Assembly: GCA_018296165.2 (NCBI GenBank) | Contig: JACKQL020000147.1 | Location: 1 to 64,000, forward strand | Reading direction: 5' to 3' | Origin: Termitomyces sp. T153 | Taxonomy: Eukaryota; Basidiomycota; Agaricomycetes; Agaricales; Lyophyllaceae | Length of the DNA: 64,000 nt | Shown: one piece after another, positions 34,930-47,352 of the stretch | How positions within the stretch are numbered: position 1 is the first letter of the stretch | Layout: the number at the start of each line of letters is the position of its first letter | Translations under genes and position numbers: made by a program | The notes under the pieces: model-generated | What the model saw: only the letters and a program-made list of their open reading frames with translations | The model's database searches: none | Told to the model about the DNA's origin: nothing

Positions 34930-37440
34930 CTGGTCGAAAGGTTCAAGATTTTGTTCCACTAAAGAGCTCAGGCTAAACATCAGTGAGGTCACTGCAGACA
35001 CTGGGGATTATAGCAACGAACGCACAATTTGCGGTATGGTTGTGATTTTCTCCCTCAATGCGTCCACGTTGATGTCATTTATATGCAAAGCATCATAAAC
35101 TACGTCTCCCTTGGAGAAAATACACCTCAAGAGGGAGAGAGCAAGGGTTTATTTCCCACTACCCGTGCGGCCCACAACTCCAATTCGCTCACCTGTCTTC
35201 ACACTGAAGGAAAGATCGTGTAGGGTGTCAGCTCCCTCCAGCACATAACTTGCTGTAGGGTTTTCGACGCAAAGGTCGCCACTTGAAGGCCAATGCGCAG
35301 GTGGCACACCACTTGCCTGAGGACTAGGTTCACATTTGATGGTCATGTAGTCTTGAAGACGTTCAAGGCTGTTTCCTGCAAAGGCAAGATAAAATGTTTG
35401 CATCTATTACTGCTGTGTTGAATGGGAAAAGCATAGCATCAACCTCAAACATGTTTAGGGAATGCACAAAGCCCAGGACCATATGACCGAACCCTACAGC
35501 GAGGGCTAAATGACGCAAAGAATATGTCAGCATTATGGATTGGAGACGAGGAAACAGCTGCACCGAGGGTGAACCCAGAATTGGAGGCTGAGATGCCCGT
35601 GATGTTATAATAAACATGATATATACCCAAAAGGGTGGCGAATAATCCACCTAGAGCACCCACTGTACCGCTATCCATCTGGGTTTGAATGAGAACCGAA
35701 TACATACAATTTAGTCTGTAACTCAGTTCACCTAGCGAAATTGCTGTACACATGTGAAGCACGACTGTAGTCGTCGACCAAAGACAAAAATTGGGTCAAA
35801 ACCGCGTTCTGGGCACTGTATGCCCTGATCAAAACTGCAATCATGATATCAAGAAAAATGTTCATTATTATGAAAGAAAAGCTCATAACCAAGAACCCAC
35901 TCATTCCTTCAATGGATGCACCAAAGTGTGCCATCACAGGTGCCTTGACTTCGCTCATCGACCGTTTGATTGAAAGTTGACTCCGGCACATACACATTGC
36001 CAAGCAAGCCTCCAATAGCGAAAATGACTATAGCAAACAGGCCAACAGTGGGAATGTACACTAGGACCGCGATAAAGCGTACAGTAATAGTGAAGAAAAG
36101 CTCGAACATGTGTGCAAAAAGTTCAGGAATTACTGTATCGCTTAAGAAATATGCATGAGCGGTTTTCTGTGAATTGAAAAAAGTGATCAAATCTACCAGC
36201 AGAAACGTCCTTCGTGACACGGGTGATAATGCGAGACGTGGGTGTCTTATCAAGCCATCTGGAAAAATCAATGAAGGAGAGACTAAGTGTATCCAACTTT
36301 CAAAACATACCTGAATGTTGCACTGAGAATAGTTTCAACAAGTTGTCTGTGCAAGGATTCCGACGCCCTAAGTGCTCCGAGTGTGAAGACGGCTGCTTTT
36401 TCCTCGATCTCTTTCTTGTGAGATATTTCGGCTTCCAATGCCGAGTTCTTCACGACCATATCTAGTATCGACCTTTGGCTCAGAATGAGCCCGTCGGACC
36501 CGAGGGAGACAACAAAGGTGGCTATTGAGCCAACCATGACTACATTGTGTGTCTAGATAAAATCTGAGTCAGTCAGAGGATTGTGGTTGGGGACAAAAGA
36601 TCTTACCACAAGAAGAATGGATCGGCCTTGGACGAGATCTCCGAGGAAACACTTGTTCACAATCTACTTGGCGACGTGCACATCCAGAGCTGCGAGAACT
36701 CGAATAGACATCAATAATCAATTGGATCCCTTCGAGACGTGAAAAGCACATACATCATCGAGAATCAAAATCTCAGCCGACGAATAGATGGCCCTCACGA
36801 GCGTAAGCCGAGCCTACGCAATTGTCGGTGAACAATCAGCGGCATCAAAAGCAGACATGTCCCAACTTTTTGACCACCGCTGAGTGTCAGGCCTTTTACA
36901 CCAACCTCGGTGAGATCCCCAGCCTTAAGAAGCTCTAGGTAACCGGTGAGTGCGCACTGGTATATAACTGGTTTTGTACGTCGAATTAAATCAATGCTGT
37001 TCACTGAGTCAATATGTCTATCTTCCTGAATACCAAATCCAGCTGTCGACATATCATAGTCCGTCAAATCCATAAGTGTTGATGACTTTTGCAAAGCGTC
37101 CCTTAGTCTCTAGGAGATTCATGTTAGGCATCTTTCGCTCCCACTTTACAAGTATTTTCAGAGTCTGGAACCGTGGATGAACATGTCCTCCGGTACTGGC
37201 AGTACCGAGCGAAGTGCACAGAAACTACTGACCGAAAGCTGGCTGAGCCTCTTCATTAGGCTCTGCCTGTTGTGGTGGGACATCTTTGCAAGCGCTCAAT
37301 CAGTGAGACACTCGATAAGCTATAGAAAGTTGAGCACAACGCGCGTAACACTGTCATTAATTTTGTATCAGGACGCTCTATCAGACACCTAAGCGAAATA
37401 AAAACTACTGCAACCGTAGCTTGCAATATGAAGCTTACTT
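34930..37440 (-). pseudogene. ABC transporter (ABCC/MRP type), broken and truncated at both ends
   Basis: Read on the minus strand. The end of the first transmembrane domain is perhaps visible before 37,094. NBD1 follows, with ECALTGYLELL-like QCALTGYLELLKAGDLTEVG and an intact signature LSGGQ (about 36,890), Walker B as ILILDDV (about 36,765) and GDLVQGRSILLV (about 36,630). TMD2 is hydrophobic (36,537-35,445). NBD2 opens with DTLHDLSFSVKTGERIGVVG and Walker A GRTGSGK (about 35,152), where a TAA follows immediately; TLALSLLRCIFSKGDV and QNLEPFDQFG can still be read to about 34,940. Some gaps are real introns, but stops inside NBD2, a missing N-terminus and a missing NBD2 C-terminus make this a pseudogene. 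Intact relatives export conjugates or drugs across membranes. Confidence 0.82.
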
Positions 37441-38741
37441 GAAATATATTCTTCGGCTAGTATCTAGTGGGAACCAGATACTCGAATTCTCGCGACTCAA
37501 GTTCTCGTGCGTGAAGACTTTGTCTAAAACTTTGCAATTCAACCCGTTGTAATATCTAATACTAGGGTGTGATCCTTCCCACCTATGTAAGAGATTCCTA
37601 TTTGATTTCGGGGTATAATGGAGATTTTCGGTGACAGACATAAAGGCGCCAGATGCGAGACTTGGGATAGTTGAGGATTCCACGAGCTTTGCAGTACAAC
37701 AGCGGGTGTTTAAATGAAATGCAGTAGAGCTACCGATGGTGGAGCAAAGTCGTCGCACTAACCATCATTGCATCGAATCGCATGGTAACAAGTTCCGAGA
37801 TCTAGAATAGATCGAGGCCTTTATTCTCAGGTTGGCAACGTGGACGATCATATATCCTTTATCACACTAGATCTCGGACATGCCGTGCACAGCAGTGGCC
37901 ATACTAGCTCATCACAAACTTGGATAATGCAAGACCTCTTTCGATCAGTGAACAGAAGTAGATCTGCAGCCCGATTGATATGAAGAAACGTATTTGAATG
38001 GATAAAGTGGAACACAAAAGATGTAGGTGGACCGCAGATAACTCATTTCAAATGTACACAATACATTGAAGGATGCAGTATGTGGCTATAGCATTTATAA
38101 GGATATATACATGTGAGAACTGCCAACCAGGATATCAGTATTTCCGTTCTTTTGTCTGCTTTCATTTTTGAATTCTGTTTTCATTAATTTTCACTCTTAT
38201 TGTAATCTTCCCTCCTTCCATCTTTTACCTACTTGTGATCTTCCTTTCCATTCAACCATGGTAGTGTGAAGGAATGCAGTTTCTACCAGCATGTGTTAGG
38301 CTGGTTCCGTCAGACTCTCATTTTATACCCATTTACTCATCTACCAGGCTTCCCAAGCTAAACACATGATGCAAATTACACATCGATAACACGTGTACAA
38401 ATCTGAATACTGTGGGAGAGCTTCTAATGGTCAGTCTCATGCATTGGCGGATGTGAATCAGAATCCATTCATATACAGACCGAGAAAATCAAATCAGAAG
38501 GGGAACGTCCAAATACGTTCATGCTCCATATGAATAATTCAATGGCTTTTTGGTATCATATTGCCAAGCGTATGAAAAATGTGAAATTGGTCAATTTGAC
38601 TGGCATCTGCCAGTATGTGCCACACTGAGGAATCTTTTAAGTATAACTAGGTGATGGACTTGAAAAAAGGGGTTATAAATGGGAAGATAAAGATGCATCA
38701 AGACGGATAAGGTAATGGCATTTACTTGTAGTGGTTTTTCA
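37441..38741. other. Spacer, no gene recognised
   Basis: The minus-strand frame 37758-37435 may be upstream ABC transporter sequence but shows no clear motif. The rest (37,900-38,740) is AT-rich with pyrimidine-rich stretches and no coding signal. Confidence 0.4.
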
Positions 38742-39100
38742 ACTATCCCACCCCCATAGTTCAGAGTACCCCTTGAGTCGGATGTCACAATCTAGTCACA
38801 CTTAGTCAGACACCCTTTTCAAATTCCACCCAGAGAATAACAGGACGCGGCACAAGAGAATACACTAGGAAATTTCTGACTCCGCCTTGCCATAGAATCG
38901 GCAGGTGTGACATTGACCTTGACCATTGTCCACAATGGGAGACATGACAACACTGTTCCTGAACTCAAATCAAGTTGTAAATAGGTAAGTAGTCATATTG
39001 TTGTCTGTGTCTCAAGTTTCGAACGCTCAACGTGGCTATTTCCCACAAAACTTTTTTTGTCCAACTTAAGGGGTACTCCAAACTACAGGGGTGGGATAGT
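38742..39100. mobile_element. MITE-like element, 359 bp, with ~43-bp terminal inverted repeats
   Basis: The left end ACTATCCCACCCCCATAGTT, then cagagtaccccttgagt, is mirrored by the right end, whose reverse complement is ACTATCCCACCCCTGTAGTT, then tggagtaccccttaagt. The interior has no coding frame. Size and structure fit a non-autonomous DNA transposon. A target-site duplication could not be fixed, and no parent element is known to me. Confidence 0.7.
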
Positions 39101-39228
39101 ACAGCAGTGAAGCTAAGTACCTAATATAGTCACAGTTTGGAGGAAATACTTGGGCTTTGTTCCTTTTGTTCTTACTGCACTGAGTCTGACATTGGAATTG
39201 GTTCTTTGTATCTGATCTTGTCTTTTAG

Positions 39229-41173
39229 CTCACTCGAACCCAGGCTCCATGATCACTGAATTCCTAAAGATAATGGCGTGGAGGGCGATGAAGATGGCAA
39301 GGAAGGGACATGCAAAAGCGAGAGAGAGGGCGAGGGGAGTATGGTGGGTTCTTAGTCAGTTGAAAGCACAGGTTAAACTATCGGAAGAGTCGACACCCTC
39401 TGCTCTCCAGCCCTCAGTATCAATACCAGAGGTGCCATGCAAACCATCATCTTCCTTTTCTTCTACGGTATCAAAATCCCCAGCATTAGTCTCTAGTGCA
39501 CTGGACACCAGCTCACCATTTCTGTGGGCAGAGGTAAGTGAATAAACATGGTCCTCTCATATACCTTTGTCCCAATTGCTTTTCAAGGAACCTGCATTCA
39601 ATATAATAAAGAGTCTGTAAGTTTTGTCTTTCCCCTCATTTGCTTCAGACCAACCTCAACATGGTCACTACAGTCTTGATAAATTCTTGCCTCATTGCCA
39701 ACAATTTGGCTTTTTCCTCAATCCTAATAGATTTCGTGAAGCAACTCTTCTTCCTCTTTCTTTTGGCCATGCATCTCGACCAACACCTGCCGTACTCAGT
39801 GCTGTGTACCTGTGGGGTGTGCACCTATCACAATCCGAGGTACTGCTCCAACAAGAGCCGTCCTTCATCTTGCGTGCCTTACACCACTCCGTTACTGACA
39901 TCTTTGGAAGTCATCCAGATGTCATCCTTCACACTCTCCAGGCTGAAATACTTCTATCGTACTACTTGCTCCATGTAGGCCGCTTTGTCGAGGCCAAATG
40001 CCACACAGCAACTGCAGTATCACTCGCTCTTGGGGCCGGTCTGCATAAAACTAAATCTACTTACCTCATACCCTCGATACTAGGATTGTCCTCTGATGCA
40101 CCTGTCTTGGTCCCCTTGCCCCGTGATACTATTGAAGAAGGTGAGCGGATCAACGGGTTCTGGGCTGTGCTAGTGCTCCACAAGTATATAACCGTCGCTC
40201 TGGAACCACCTACGAGTGTCTGTGGAACATTGGAAGCGCCTGGTATGCAAGTGGACACTCCTTGGCCTCTAGACATCTGGACATCAGAGGTATGTAAGCC
40301 ATCAAATATGACATGAATGCTATTGATATTCTCTCAGGGTATTAGTCCTGAAATTTGTGGAAATGACACTATACAAACCTTTCTGCTTGATAGAGTGGAG
40401 AGACACCCTGGGACCTCTCTAATGGCGCTGAATGCCAAAGCTGCAATCTTATTCCATAGGTCTGCTCAGCTTGCAGGCCAATGGGTACCAAGTACGAAAT
40501 ACCTCCCTTGATCCGACCAACAATATCTGATATTTCATCTGATGTCAGACATGCAACCCCAAAAACTACAAGCTTATACCATAGAATTTCTTTCGACCCA
40601 TGGACTCACTGAAACATTCCGTTCTATTCTCCCACCACTTACTCACCTGGATATCAAGCACCCAGCTGCTCGAATTCTTATTCTTGCTCATGCTCTCACT
40701 GACGCAGCAATGATCAAACTCCACATCAACTTCTCCTCTGCCAATTCTTCATCGAATCGATACTGTCTGGAGGCAGCTCGACGAATTACCACTTTTGGTG
40801 GTTTCAGCATTCTAGAAGTTGGATACATCAATCCAATTATGAATGTAAGTCATTTATTTTCTGGTATGTATTCATATGGTATTCATGTTCATTTAGACAC
40901 TTTTAGCAGAAGCCTGTAGCTTCCTAATACAAGAAATTTCTCGCATGCGGTTGTCAGGAAATATGGGGCCTGAGAATGTTGAGGGTAATGAGGATGAACT
41001 TCTGGAGCATTTGAGGAATGGTGTGGAAGTACTGAGTGCACAATCAGACGAGAGCATCTTCACAAGTATGTTGGCTGCTTGGAGTTCTGCTTGAAGTTTG
41101 ACTGGTAAATGATGGAAATTTCTTGCCAGAATATCAATTGAAGAAGACACAAGAGGCCCTTTCTACAATCTGA
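39229..41173 (+). CDS. Fungal transcription factor-like protein; no DNA-binding domain visible (5' end probably lost)
   Basis: Hand splicing gives exons 39229-39533, a small one starting 39588, then 39649-40289, 40338-40491, 40549-40844, 40897-41065 and 41130-41173. Introns are 48-64 nt with GTATGT/GTAAGT donors. The product matches the middle-homology (Fungal_trans) domain of Zn2Cys6 regulators: FLPHCQQFGFFLNPNRFREA, ALHHSVTDIFG, LQAEILLSYYLLHVGRFVEA, AVSLALGAGLHK, IEEGERINGFWAVLVLHKY, VDTPWPLD, ALNAKAAILFHRSAQLAGQW, YINPIMN|TLLAEAC. The stop is TGA at 41171-41173. The first visible exon follows an AG acceptor at 39228 and carries two leftover bases, so an upstream exon is expected. That place is taken by the MITE at 38742-39100, and no CxxCx6C cluster was found. 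The 39534-39648 splice needs checking because one junction is off by one base. Confidence 0.75.
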
Positions 41174-42286
41174 GGGGTTCATATCTGGTTTTCTAGTTCC
41201 TCATGAATCTTGAGTACCCACTCCATTATGATGTCATTGTACTGACATGCCCAACAAGAGTACTTGATTTTATTTTCTGTTCCAAATCTCGGATTTTTTG
41301 CCTCTTTCCACTTCTTCAAATCAACTCGTATCACTTTTTACTATCTCTCATTGCAGTTGTGTATGCCTGTAAACATCGTTGCTTGCTGCTTGTTTTGTCT
41401 TTTGACTGATCAACACTGTATTCAATGACACTCATTTGCCCGGCTGCCCGTTTTCAGACCTGTAACTTGCATTCAACACCCTAAACAATTCTTATATGCA
41501 AGTATGTAATTATCAACGTGTATCACTAATCTTCTCCTCACAAAAATGCATCGACCTTCCATCTACATGATACCGTACACGAGTAGGACAATCTTTGTGA
41601 ACAGACTTGGGATGCATGTCCATGACGTTAACACACACTCCATTCAGAAGTCACCGCAACAGCTTCCATCGCCAAAAGCTATTTTTGATTTTTAAAGCCT
41701 TCTAAAGTCATTGCGATCACACGACGCGTGAGCGCAGCGATCAACCAATTTGTAACCCGGCATGAAGTATGAAGAACCTGTGCAGATGATGACGCTGCAC
41801 ATAAAAATCGTCTTACTGTCGACACTGTTTGGTGAGAGATACCTGTCTCCGACATTGGCTCTCGAGCCATCACATGTAATGAATGTGGCATGCCAAACTA
41901 ATGAGTTGTATGATCATGGGTGACCTGGTTCCCGTAGTCAAGGTCATATCAATAATATGGCGTTGAATGCGAGTGATCATGTGCTCCTGCTGCTTTACAC
42001 TGTCGAAATCTTCTTTTGTCCATCTATGTACCGGCCATCCCATTGTAAAAGCATGCAAAATTCCGAGGGTCTTTTATCATTTATTATATACATGTTATAA
42101 TTCAACAAGGCTACAGCCAAGCATTAGTCATATATATCAACGAGTACAATTTTCGAAAATGCAGCGATGCAGATTCGATAGCAATTTCATTGCACATGCT
42201 AGTACGTTAGCTCCAGAAAACACAAGAAAGACAATCAAGAAAATAGGATAAAAATGATGAAGGACTGTGAAAGATGACCTAGAATT
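41174..42286. other. Intergenic region between convergent transcription-factor genes
   Basis: 3' flank of both genes. Short frames (for example 41203-41409 and 41967-42251) have no motif. No repeat was recognised. Confidence 0.5.
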
Positions 42287-43345
42287 TTAGATCACGGCCA
42301 TCCCTTTCAACAACGTTGTTAAATCGTTTGACTGGGCATCAATGAATGCGGTTTTTCTCTTGCGCTGTCCACGGCGGCTTTCAGCAGGATAGTGACACGC
42401 GAGGCCACGGCAAGCGCATTGACTAACGATGGACAACATAAGTATCTGCCGACAAGGAGACTTGACAGGAGTTCACTTACTTGCATGTAGGATCATCGCT
42501 CCCTGCCGGTGGCGGACCACACGCAATCTTCCTGTCATGGCAGAACAAGCAAGCAATGACCGGCTTGTCATCCTTATCCCTCAGGAGCTTGGCACGCTTG
42601 CACGACACAGGGAAGGTCAGTTGCCGGCCTAGAGCCAGCCGATGAGATGGCATGCCATAGCGTGGGTGAGATGAAGGGTGGTTTTTGCATGACGAAGGGC
42701 AGTTTTTGCGTGACAAGAGACGCCGCGCACAGGTTGGTGAGACGCCGGCATAAGATTCTTCAGAGTGGGGAGGCAGGACTATGATAGTTGGAGAAACGTG
42801 ATCGGTAGAGCTCGAATTGCGTTCGATGGTTTTGGTAGATGCGTCGTAAACAATAGTCAGGGGAAGCAGTGCGGGTACCTGGAGGCAAGAAGAGGGCGAT
42901 GGAATTAAGGCATGTGCCAGAGTAAACGTGAAGAAGTCTAGCACGGGATGAGCATGGACAGACGACGTGTCCATTTGTGGTAAAACGCCGCAGCCGATAC
43001 CCTCGTAAGTAGAAGAGGATGCCCAAAGCGCATCAGGAAATTCTTGCGCAATCCAAGCATTGATTGCGGCCTGTCGGGCCTGGGGGAAGGCGGCGTAAAA
43101 CCGTTCATCTTCTTCTAACATAGTCTTTTCAAAACACGAACTGGGAAGAGCTGCAATGCGGTCTCGCACCTTATAGACACTGTGATGAACTATAAAAAAA
43201 AAATAATAAAGGATGCTCCTACCTCTTGGCGGGTCTTTTCCCAGTGAAGCTCAGCTTCATGACGAGAGATCGGGTACGGGAGCAGCTGGCGTGAAGAATT
43301 GAGACAAGACAAATTATCAGTTATCTGCGCATTATCGAAGGACAT
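42287..43345 (-). CDS. Zn(II)2Cys6 binuclear-cluster protein with the cluster at the C-terminus
   Basis: Three exons on the minus strand: 43345-43223, 43169-42481 and 42422-42287. The introns are 53 and 58 nt with GTAGGA...AAG and GTAAGT...TAG ends. The coding length is 948 nt (315 aa), uninterrupted. The start reads MSFDNAQITDNLSCLNSSRQ and the middle EDERFYAAFPQARQAAINAW. The cluster spans intron 2: ACLFCHDRKIACGPPPAGSD, then DPTC-NQCACRGLACHYP, so all six cysteines are present as CxxCx6C...CxxCx6C. A basic tail (RRGQRKRK) follows. In agaricomycetes some regulators of this class carry the cluster near the C-terminus. DNA binding, probably at CGG half-sites, and a nuclear role are expected from the family. 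This is the best preserved protein gene in the window. Confidence 0.85.
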
Positions 43346-44106
43346 CGTTTTGGGAGGTGTTAAGGAGTCTGAGAATGAGATTTTTAGACTTCTTAAAGAG
43401 TACAATTCCAGCGTGAATATCTGTCCCGCTAAGAATGAGAGTAGGTTCGATTTGGACCCTGACCCAAAGAGCAGGGACAACAAACTGAAGACAACGTACA
43501 TATCAGATCTCGAATCTCTCGATTTTTTATTTGTATCCGGTGCTCGATATGGTTCATACATCATTCATCTTGTGATCCATCCTATCTCAATTGAGCCCCA
43601 GCGACGGCCACTGATCGGCGACACTGCTTCAAAGCAGGATTGAATATATGAATTTTGATTATTCACTTTGTGCAATGACGCATCTGCAAGGAAAGGCACG
43701 GTCGGTCGCTCTGCGCACGCTAATGTTTCCAGTCCTCCGACGCAATTTGTCCACACGAAAATTTATGGTGTGAACAGGAGTTTGAGGGTGGATGATTTAC
43801 TTCAATAGTTTGAAGGTCAGAGTGAAGACTGAGAAGGATGCAAACAGTTCAGATGAAGATGCCAGCTCATCTTCTACTTGAGGAAGCAGTAGCGCCAAGG
43901 CAGCGCCCCATCAATCGAGTAAAAATATCGTTTGAAGCCAAGAATTCACTTGCGCGTTCCTGTCGTCAACCAACACATTTTTTGTTTTTCGGCCTAATTA
44001 TCGTCGTACCACTGCACAAGTCTCAGGCCTCAGTGTTTAGCTTGGCCCATTTCGGAAAATCTCCAGATGGAGAACAAACAATGGGTGAAGGTTGCGAGAT
44101 AGAATC
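43346..44106. other. Upstream flank of the Zn2Cys6 gene, nothing else recognised
   Basis: The plus frame 43299-43643 overlaps the start of the Zn2Cys6 gene and is a shadow. The remainder has no motif and probably includes the promoter. Confidence 0.45.
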
Positions 44107-45480
44107 ATGTCTGCGCCTGTGCCAGGGCCTGCTCCGGTTCCTGGACCTCGACAACTTCATGCCTCGGCTGTGGAGCCTGCGAAGTCGACGAATCCGTTCA
44201 GTCGATTGATCAATAGTGATAAAGACGCAGGGGCTTGATCTCCTGCAATGGTGACCACCTACGGCAACTGTCTATGCCAGCAATAACACTCCTGCCGCTG
44301 CTGTCTCTAATACTACCACCCCTCTCCCCACTCGCAGCCCTGCTCCCACCTCTGGTTTGAAATCATACCGCACCGCCCCGTCAGGTGACACCGACAGCAA
44401 CTACGAAGATAACCAAGAAAAGGAAGACGACGATGACGATAGTAGTGATGAGGATATAGGACACGGAGGACGCACGGACCTCGCGAAGCAGTTGTTCGGA
44501 AGTATTTTGCCCGCTGCTGTTAGCAGACCCGAGAGTGCAGGGGCTTGAAACGTGCCTCCAAGTGCGAGTTTGTCCCTGCTACACCCGTTGCTCCATCACC
44601 TGATGCCCCGCCTCCACCCTGCAATGACCCCGTTGGCTGCGGGACCAGGCGATGTTAGCGCGCTTATGCATTCTCACAGGATGGGGCGAAATTGAGGTCT
44701 GTTAAGACCGTTGATAAGAGCAGGCTCCCTTTGGGAGGGTTTTGGGTGACGCTGCGCCCCCTGCGCATATCGATGTTGACACGAGATCTGACCCTGAATC
44801 GTCTCCTGCTTCTACTCCTACAACTCTCCAGTATCAGATTCATACTCAGTCGCAAAGTGTGCCCTCAGAACTCCTGTCCCTTCCTCGGAGGAGTATGAAC
44901 GGATGCGTATAGGCTGCCTTCGATGAAGGAAGAAGAGGAGGGATATGTTCCTATGCCTGCGCCGGTTCCGACTATTCAGGTCGATTAGGTTGCCCAGGAG
45001 GCTGCATCTGATCCGCTGGATGATATTGATAATTCTATTGGTGAGTGTATGTTATAAGAAAGAATCGGTGCTGATCAGGTTTTGTAGAGTATCATGTTCG
45101 GTCTTTGTATACATATCATGCTGATGGACCCGATGATCTCAGTACGTTTATACATGGTCTTATTCTCAACTTCACTGACATCCTCCTTGGGTTTCGGCAA
45201 GAACCTTGTGTTGACCGCTCATTTCTCAAAGACTGGAAGGGACTGGTGGTATGGAACTCTCATCAGTTCAGGAAAGTCGAGTCTTTTCCTGAAGACCTAT
45301 GTCGATGTTGTAAAATGTAGCATGTTATGGGCTGAATTTCATTCATAGCTTTCGTTGTGATCACCTTCTCCAGCCAAAGCAAAAGCACTCTATTCCTACT
45401 CAGGCAATAACCCCGACGAACTTAATTCCACCGAAGGCGACGAGCTCACGATCGTTGACGGGATCTGGACCTGTCAAGCT
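44107..45480 (+). pseudogene. Tandem-SH3 protein (actin/endocytosis type), broken
   Basis: An ATG at 44107 opens MSAPVPGPAPVPGPRQLHAS and ...STNPFSRLIN, then a TGA. An acidic region (44,357-44,548) follows, then a WH2-like segment (GDVSALM, KTVDKSRLPLGG, VLGDAAPPAHIDVDTR) spread over frames. SH3 domain 1 starts EYHVRSLYTYHADGPDDLS (45,087-45,143), is interrupted by what looks like a GTACGT intron, and continues FGKNLVLTAHFSKTGRDWWY, GTLISSGKSSLFLKTYVDV. SH3 domain 2 starts AKALYSYSGNNPDELNSTEG and DELTIVDG (45,378-45,465), then degenerates. SH3 and WH2 modules bind proline-rich and actin partners. Stops and frameshifts between otherwise readable segments indicate a pseudogene. Confidence 0.65.
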
Positions 45481-46710
45481 ATCTTCTTGTTCCCAGTCTG
45501 TCACAATTCTTGACACAATTATATGATCTAAAATTCATCTTCATAGTGCAACGGATAATCCGTTATCCACTTCTTCTCAAGCATCATTCATTCATGCACT
45601 AAACCTGTGCTTCAGATCCTCAACCATACTGGCACGGAGATCCAACGAGATACATACATAATTCCGTCGGTGTCGTCGAAAAGATTCTGGATCAGATTAA
45701 CTGAAACCATCCGAGACCAGGAAGGGCGAGAGACGCTCAAGAACATTTCGCAGTATCTTTGGATTGGCCAAGGATACTATGTTTCCGCCTCCTGTGTAGA
45801 GCAACTCACTGACTGGCGTACATAGCCGGCTGGTCTCGTAGCGCCAACACGTCACATGGGCTATCGGAAGCTTCTCAAAGAAGGAGCACTGACCAAAAGC
45901 CAAGAGTGGACGGAAGCTGTATTCATTCCTGCGCAGTGACACCTTGGTTGTTACCAAGCCATCGATGAAAACGTTGTACCTAATGGTGCGTATCATGAGC
46001 TTGCTTTCCTATCGAACTTCTTGTTAATCATCATGAATATTGAACCCACAGCCAATCCCGCCAGCGCAGGCCCAAGTAAAAGAAGCAGGAAGAGGTCCGT
46101 GATAGAACCCTCATTAACTTTTCGCTCATGAATATGGACCCCATTGCAGACGATCTCACTTCCCAGGTCTCGCAAGGTTGTCCCAGAGGAGGTGATGTCG
46201 CCTCACTCAAGGCATCATCCGCCCGTGATTGACAATGTGAGTCCCTCATTCAGCCAGTTCAATATCAATCAACAGTTATACATTATGTGTGATGTATAGT
46301 GTGGATTCAAGAACTCGACCGCGCAAGTCATCGCTGCCGGCGTACTGAAGAAAAGGCAGTAGGCAAGCAAAGGAGGTGATACAGTTAAGAAACCAAACAT
46401 CAAAATCTATTTTGGATCATTGTTGTTATGTATACCCGTCTACATTTGTATTTGCATTTGTCTTGGACTTGACAGTCGTTTTGATATCGATAGACATAGA
46501 TTCGAAATTTCAACTATTTTTCCCAACTCTCCAACATGTGCTGGTGTTGCTTCTCAAATACAGCTCGTACTTCCTTCATCCGCTCCAGCCAAAGTTCCTA
46601 AAGTTTCCTAAGGGCTGTACTCACTACTTAGGTATTGTGTGCTCCAACAGGTTGAGATCAGAGACCCCTGCCTCAACCCTGTACTAATACTTATTCAAAC
46701 TGTGGTAGAT
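45481..46710 (+). other. Possible unknown gene fragment and spacer
   Basis: A plus frame at 45607-45825, continuing after one TAG to about 45,940, reads coherently (SSKRFWIRLTETIRDQEGRE; YLWIGQGYYVSASCVEQLTD; GYRKLLKEGALTKSQEWTEA) and may be a real but broken gene of unknown family. The rest (45,940-46,710) has no recognised motif. Confidence 0.35.
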
Positions 46711-46930
46711 CTTGCTGCTAACTCTCTGTTCAATGTCAAAGAAAGATCGGTCTGTAACATCTTCCATGTCGTCCCGACCTGCGTGTATTCACATGTGGAT
46801 TCGGTTTCTTGTCTAGTTCTCGTTACTGGGGGAGGCTCAGGCATCAGAAAGATGATTGCTGCAGGGTTTGCCCAGAACGGTGCCAAGGTTTACATTGTAG
46901 CTCGCAAGGCTCAGTAATTGAAGGAGGTGG
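46711..46930 (+). pseudogene. Short-chain dehydrogenase/reductase, N-terminal fragment
   Basis: Reads DLAANSLFNVKERS, then, after a probable GTCTGT...TCTAG intron (about 46,751-46,817), LVTGGGSGIRKMIAAGFAQN and GAKVYIVARKAQ, then TAA, with LKEV still readable. TGGGSGIxK is the NAD(P)-binding motif of the SDR superfamily. The third glycine (GxGxxG/GxxxGxG position, normally GIGK) is Arg here, a GGA/AGA-type change that would disturb cofactor binding. The catalytic Tyr-x3-Lys part is absent. It is an isolated fragment. Confidence 0.72.
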
Positions 46931-47352
46931 GTCTTCTTTCACTAGCGAACGCTCAAAGGCACTCAGATCCCACATGCATCCTGATGAGCTTGACATGAAG
47001 CATACATTGAGCATAAGGGAATCTTCAGGTTTCACGTCGACAGGCTGGTCAACAGGCCATGAAGGTATCCAGTCGGGGTTGTACTGTGGACGAGGATGAT
47101 AACCACGAGAGAGGAGAAACGGCTGATATTTGACCTAGACGAGTTCATTGGTTTTTATTTCTGTTCCAAACTTCAAGGGTCTCATCGACGCCGTCCATAT
47201 TCGTGATGAGGCTAAAGTGGTGCTCAAGATAGTCCAGACTAGCTCCAACGAGATTACTGTTGCGCTATGTCTTTCTTCACCAGACCTGCAGCATGATCCA
47301 AGGAATCATACTGTACCCATTCTGGATGTACTTCTCCTCCCAGACCATGACA
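46931..47352. other. Spacer, no gene recognised
   Basis: The plus frame 47148-47384 (ISVPNFKGLIDAVHIRDEAK) has no known motif. It adjoins the 3' end of the polyketide synthase relic. Confidence 0.35.

Noticed and set aside
43299..43643. 114-aa plus-strand frame
   Set aside because: It overlaps the first exon and promoter of the minus-strand Zn2Cys6 gene and has no motif.
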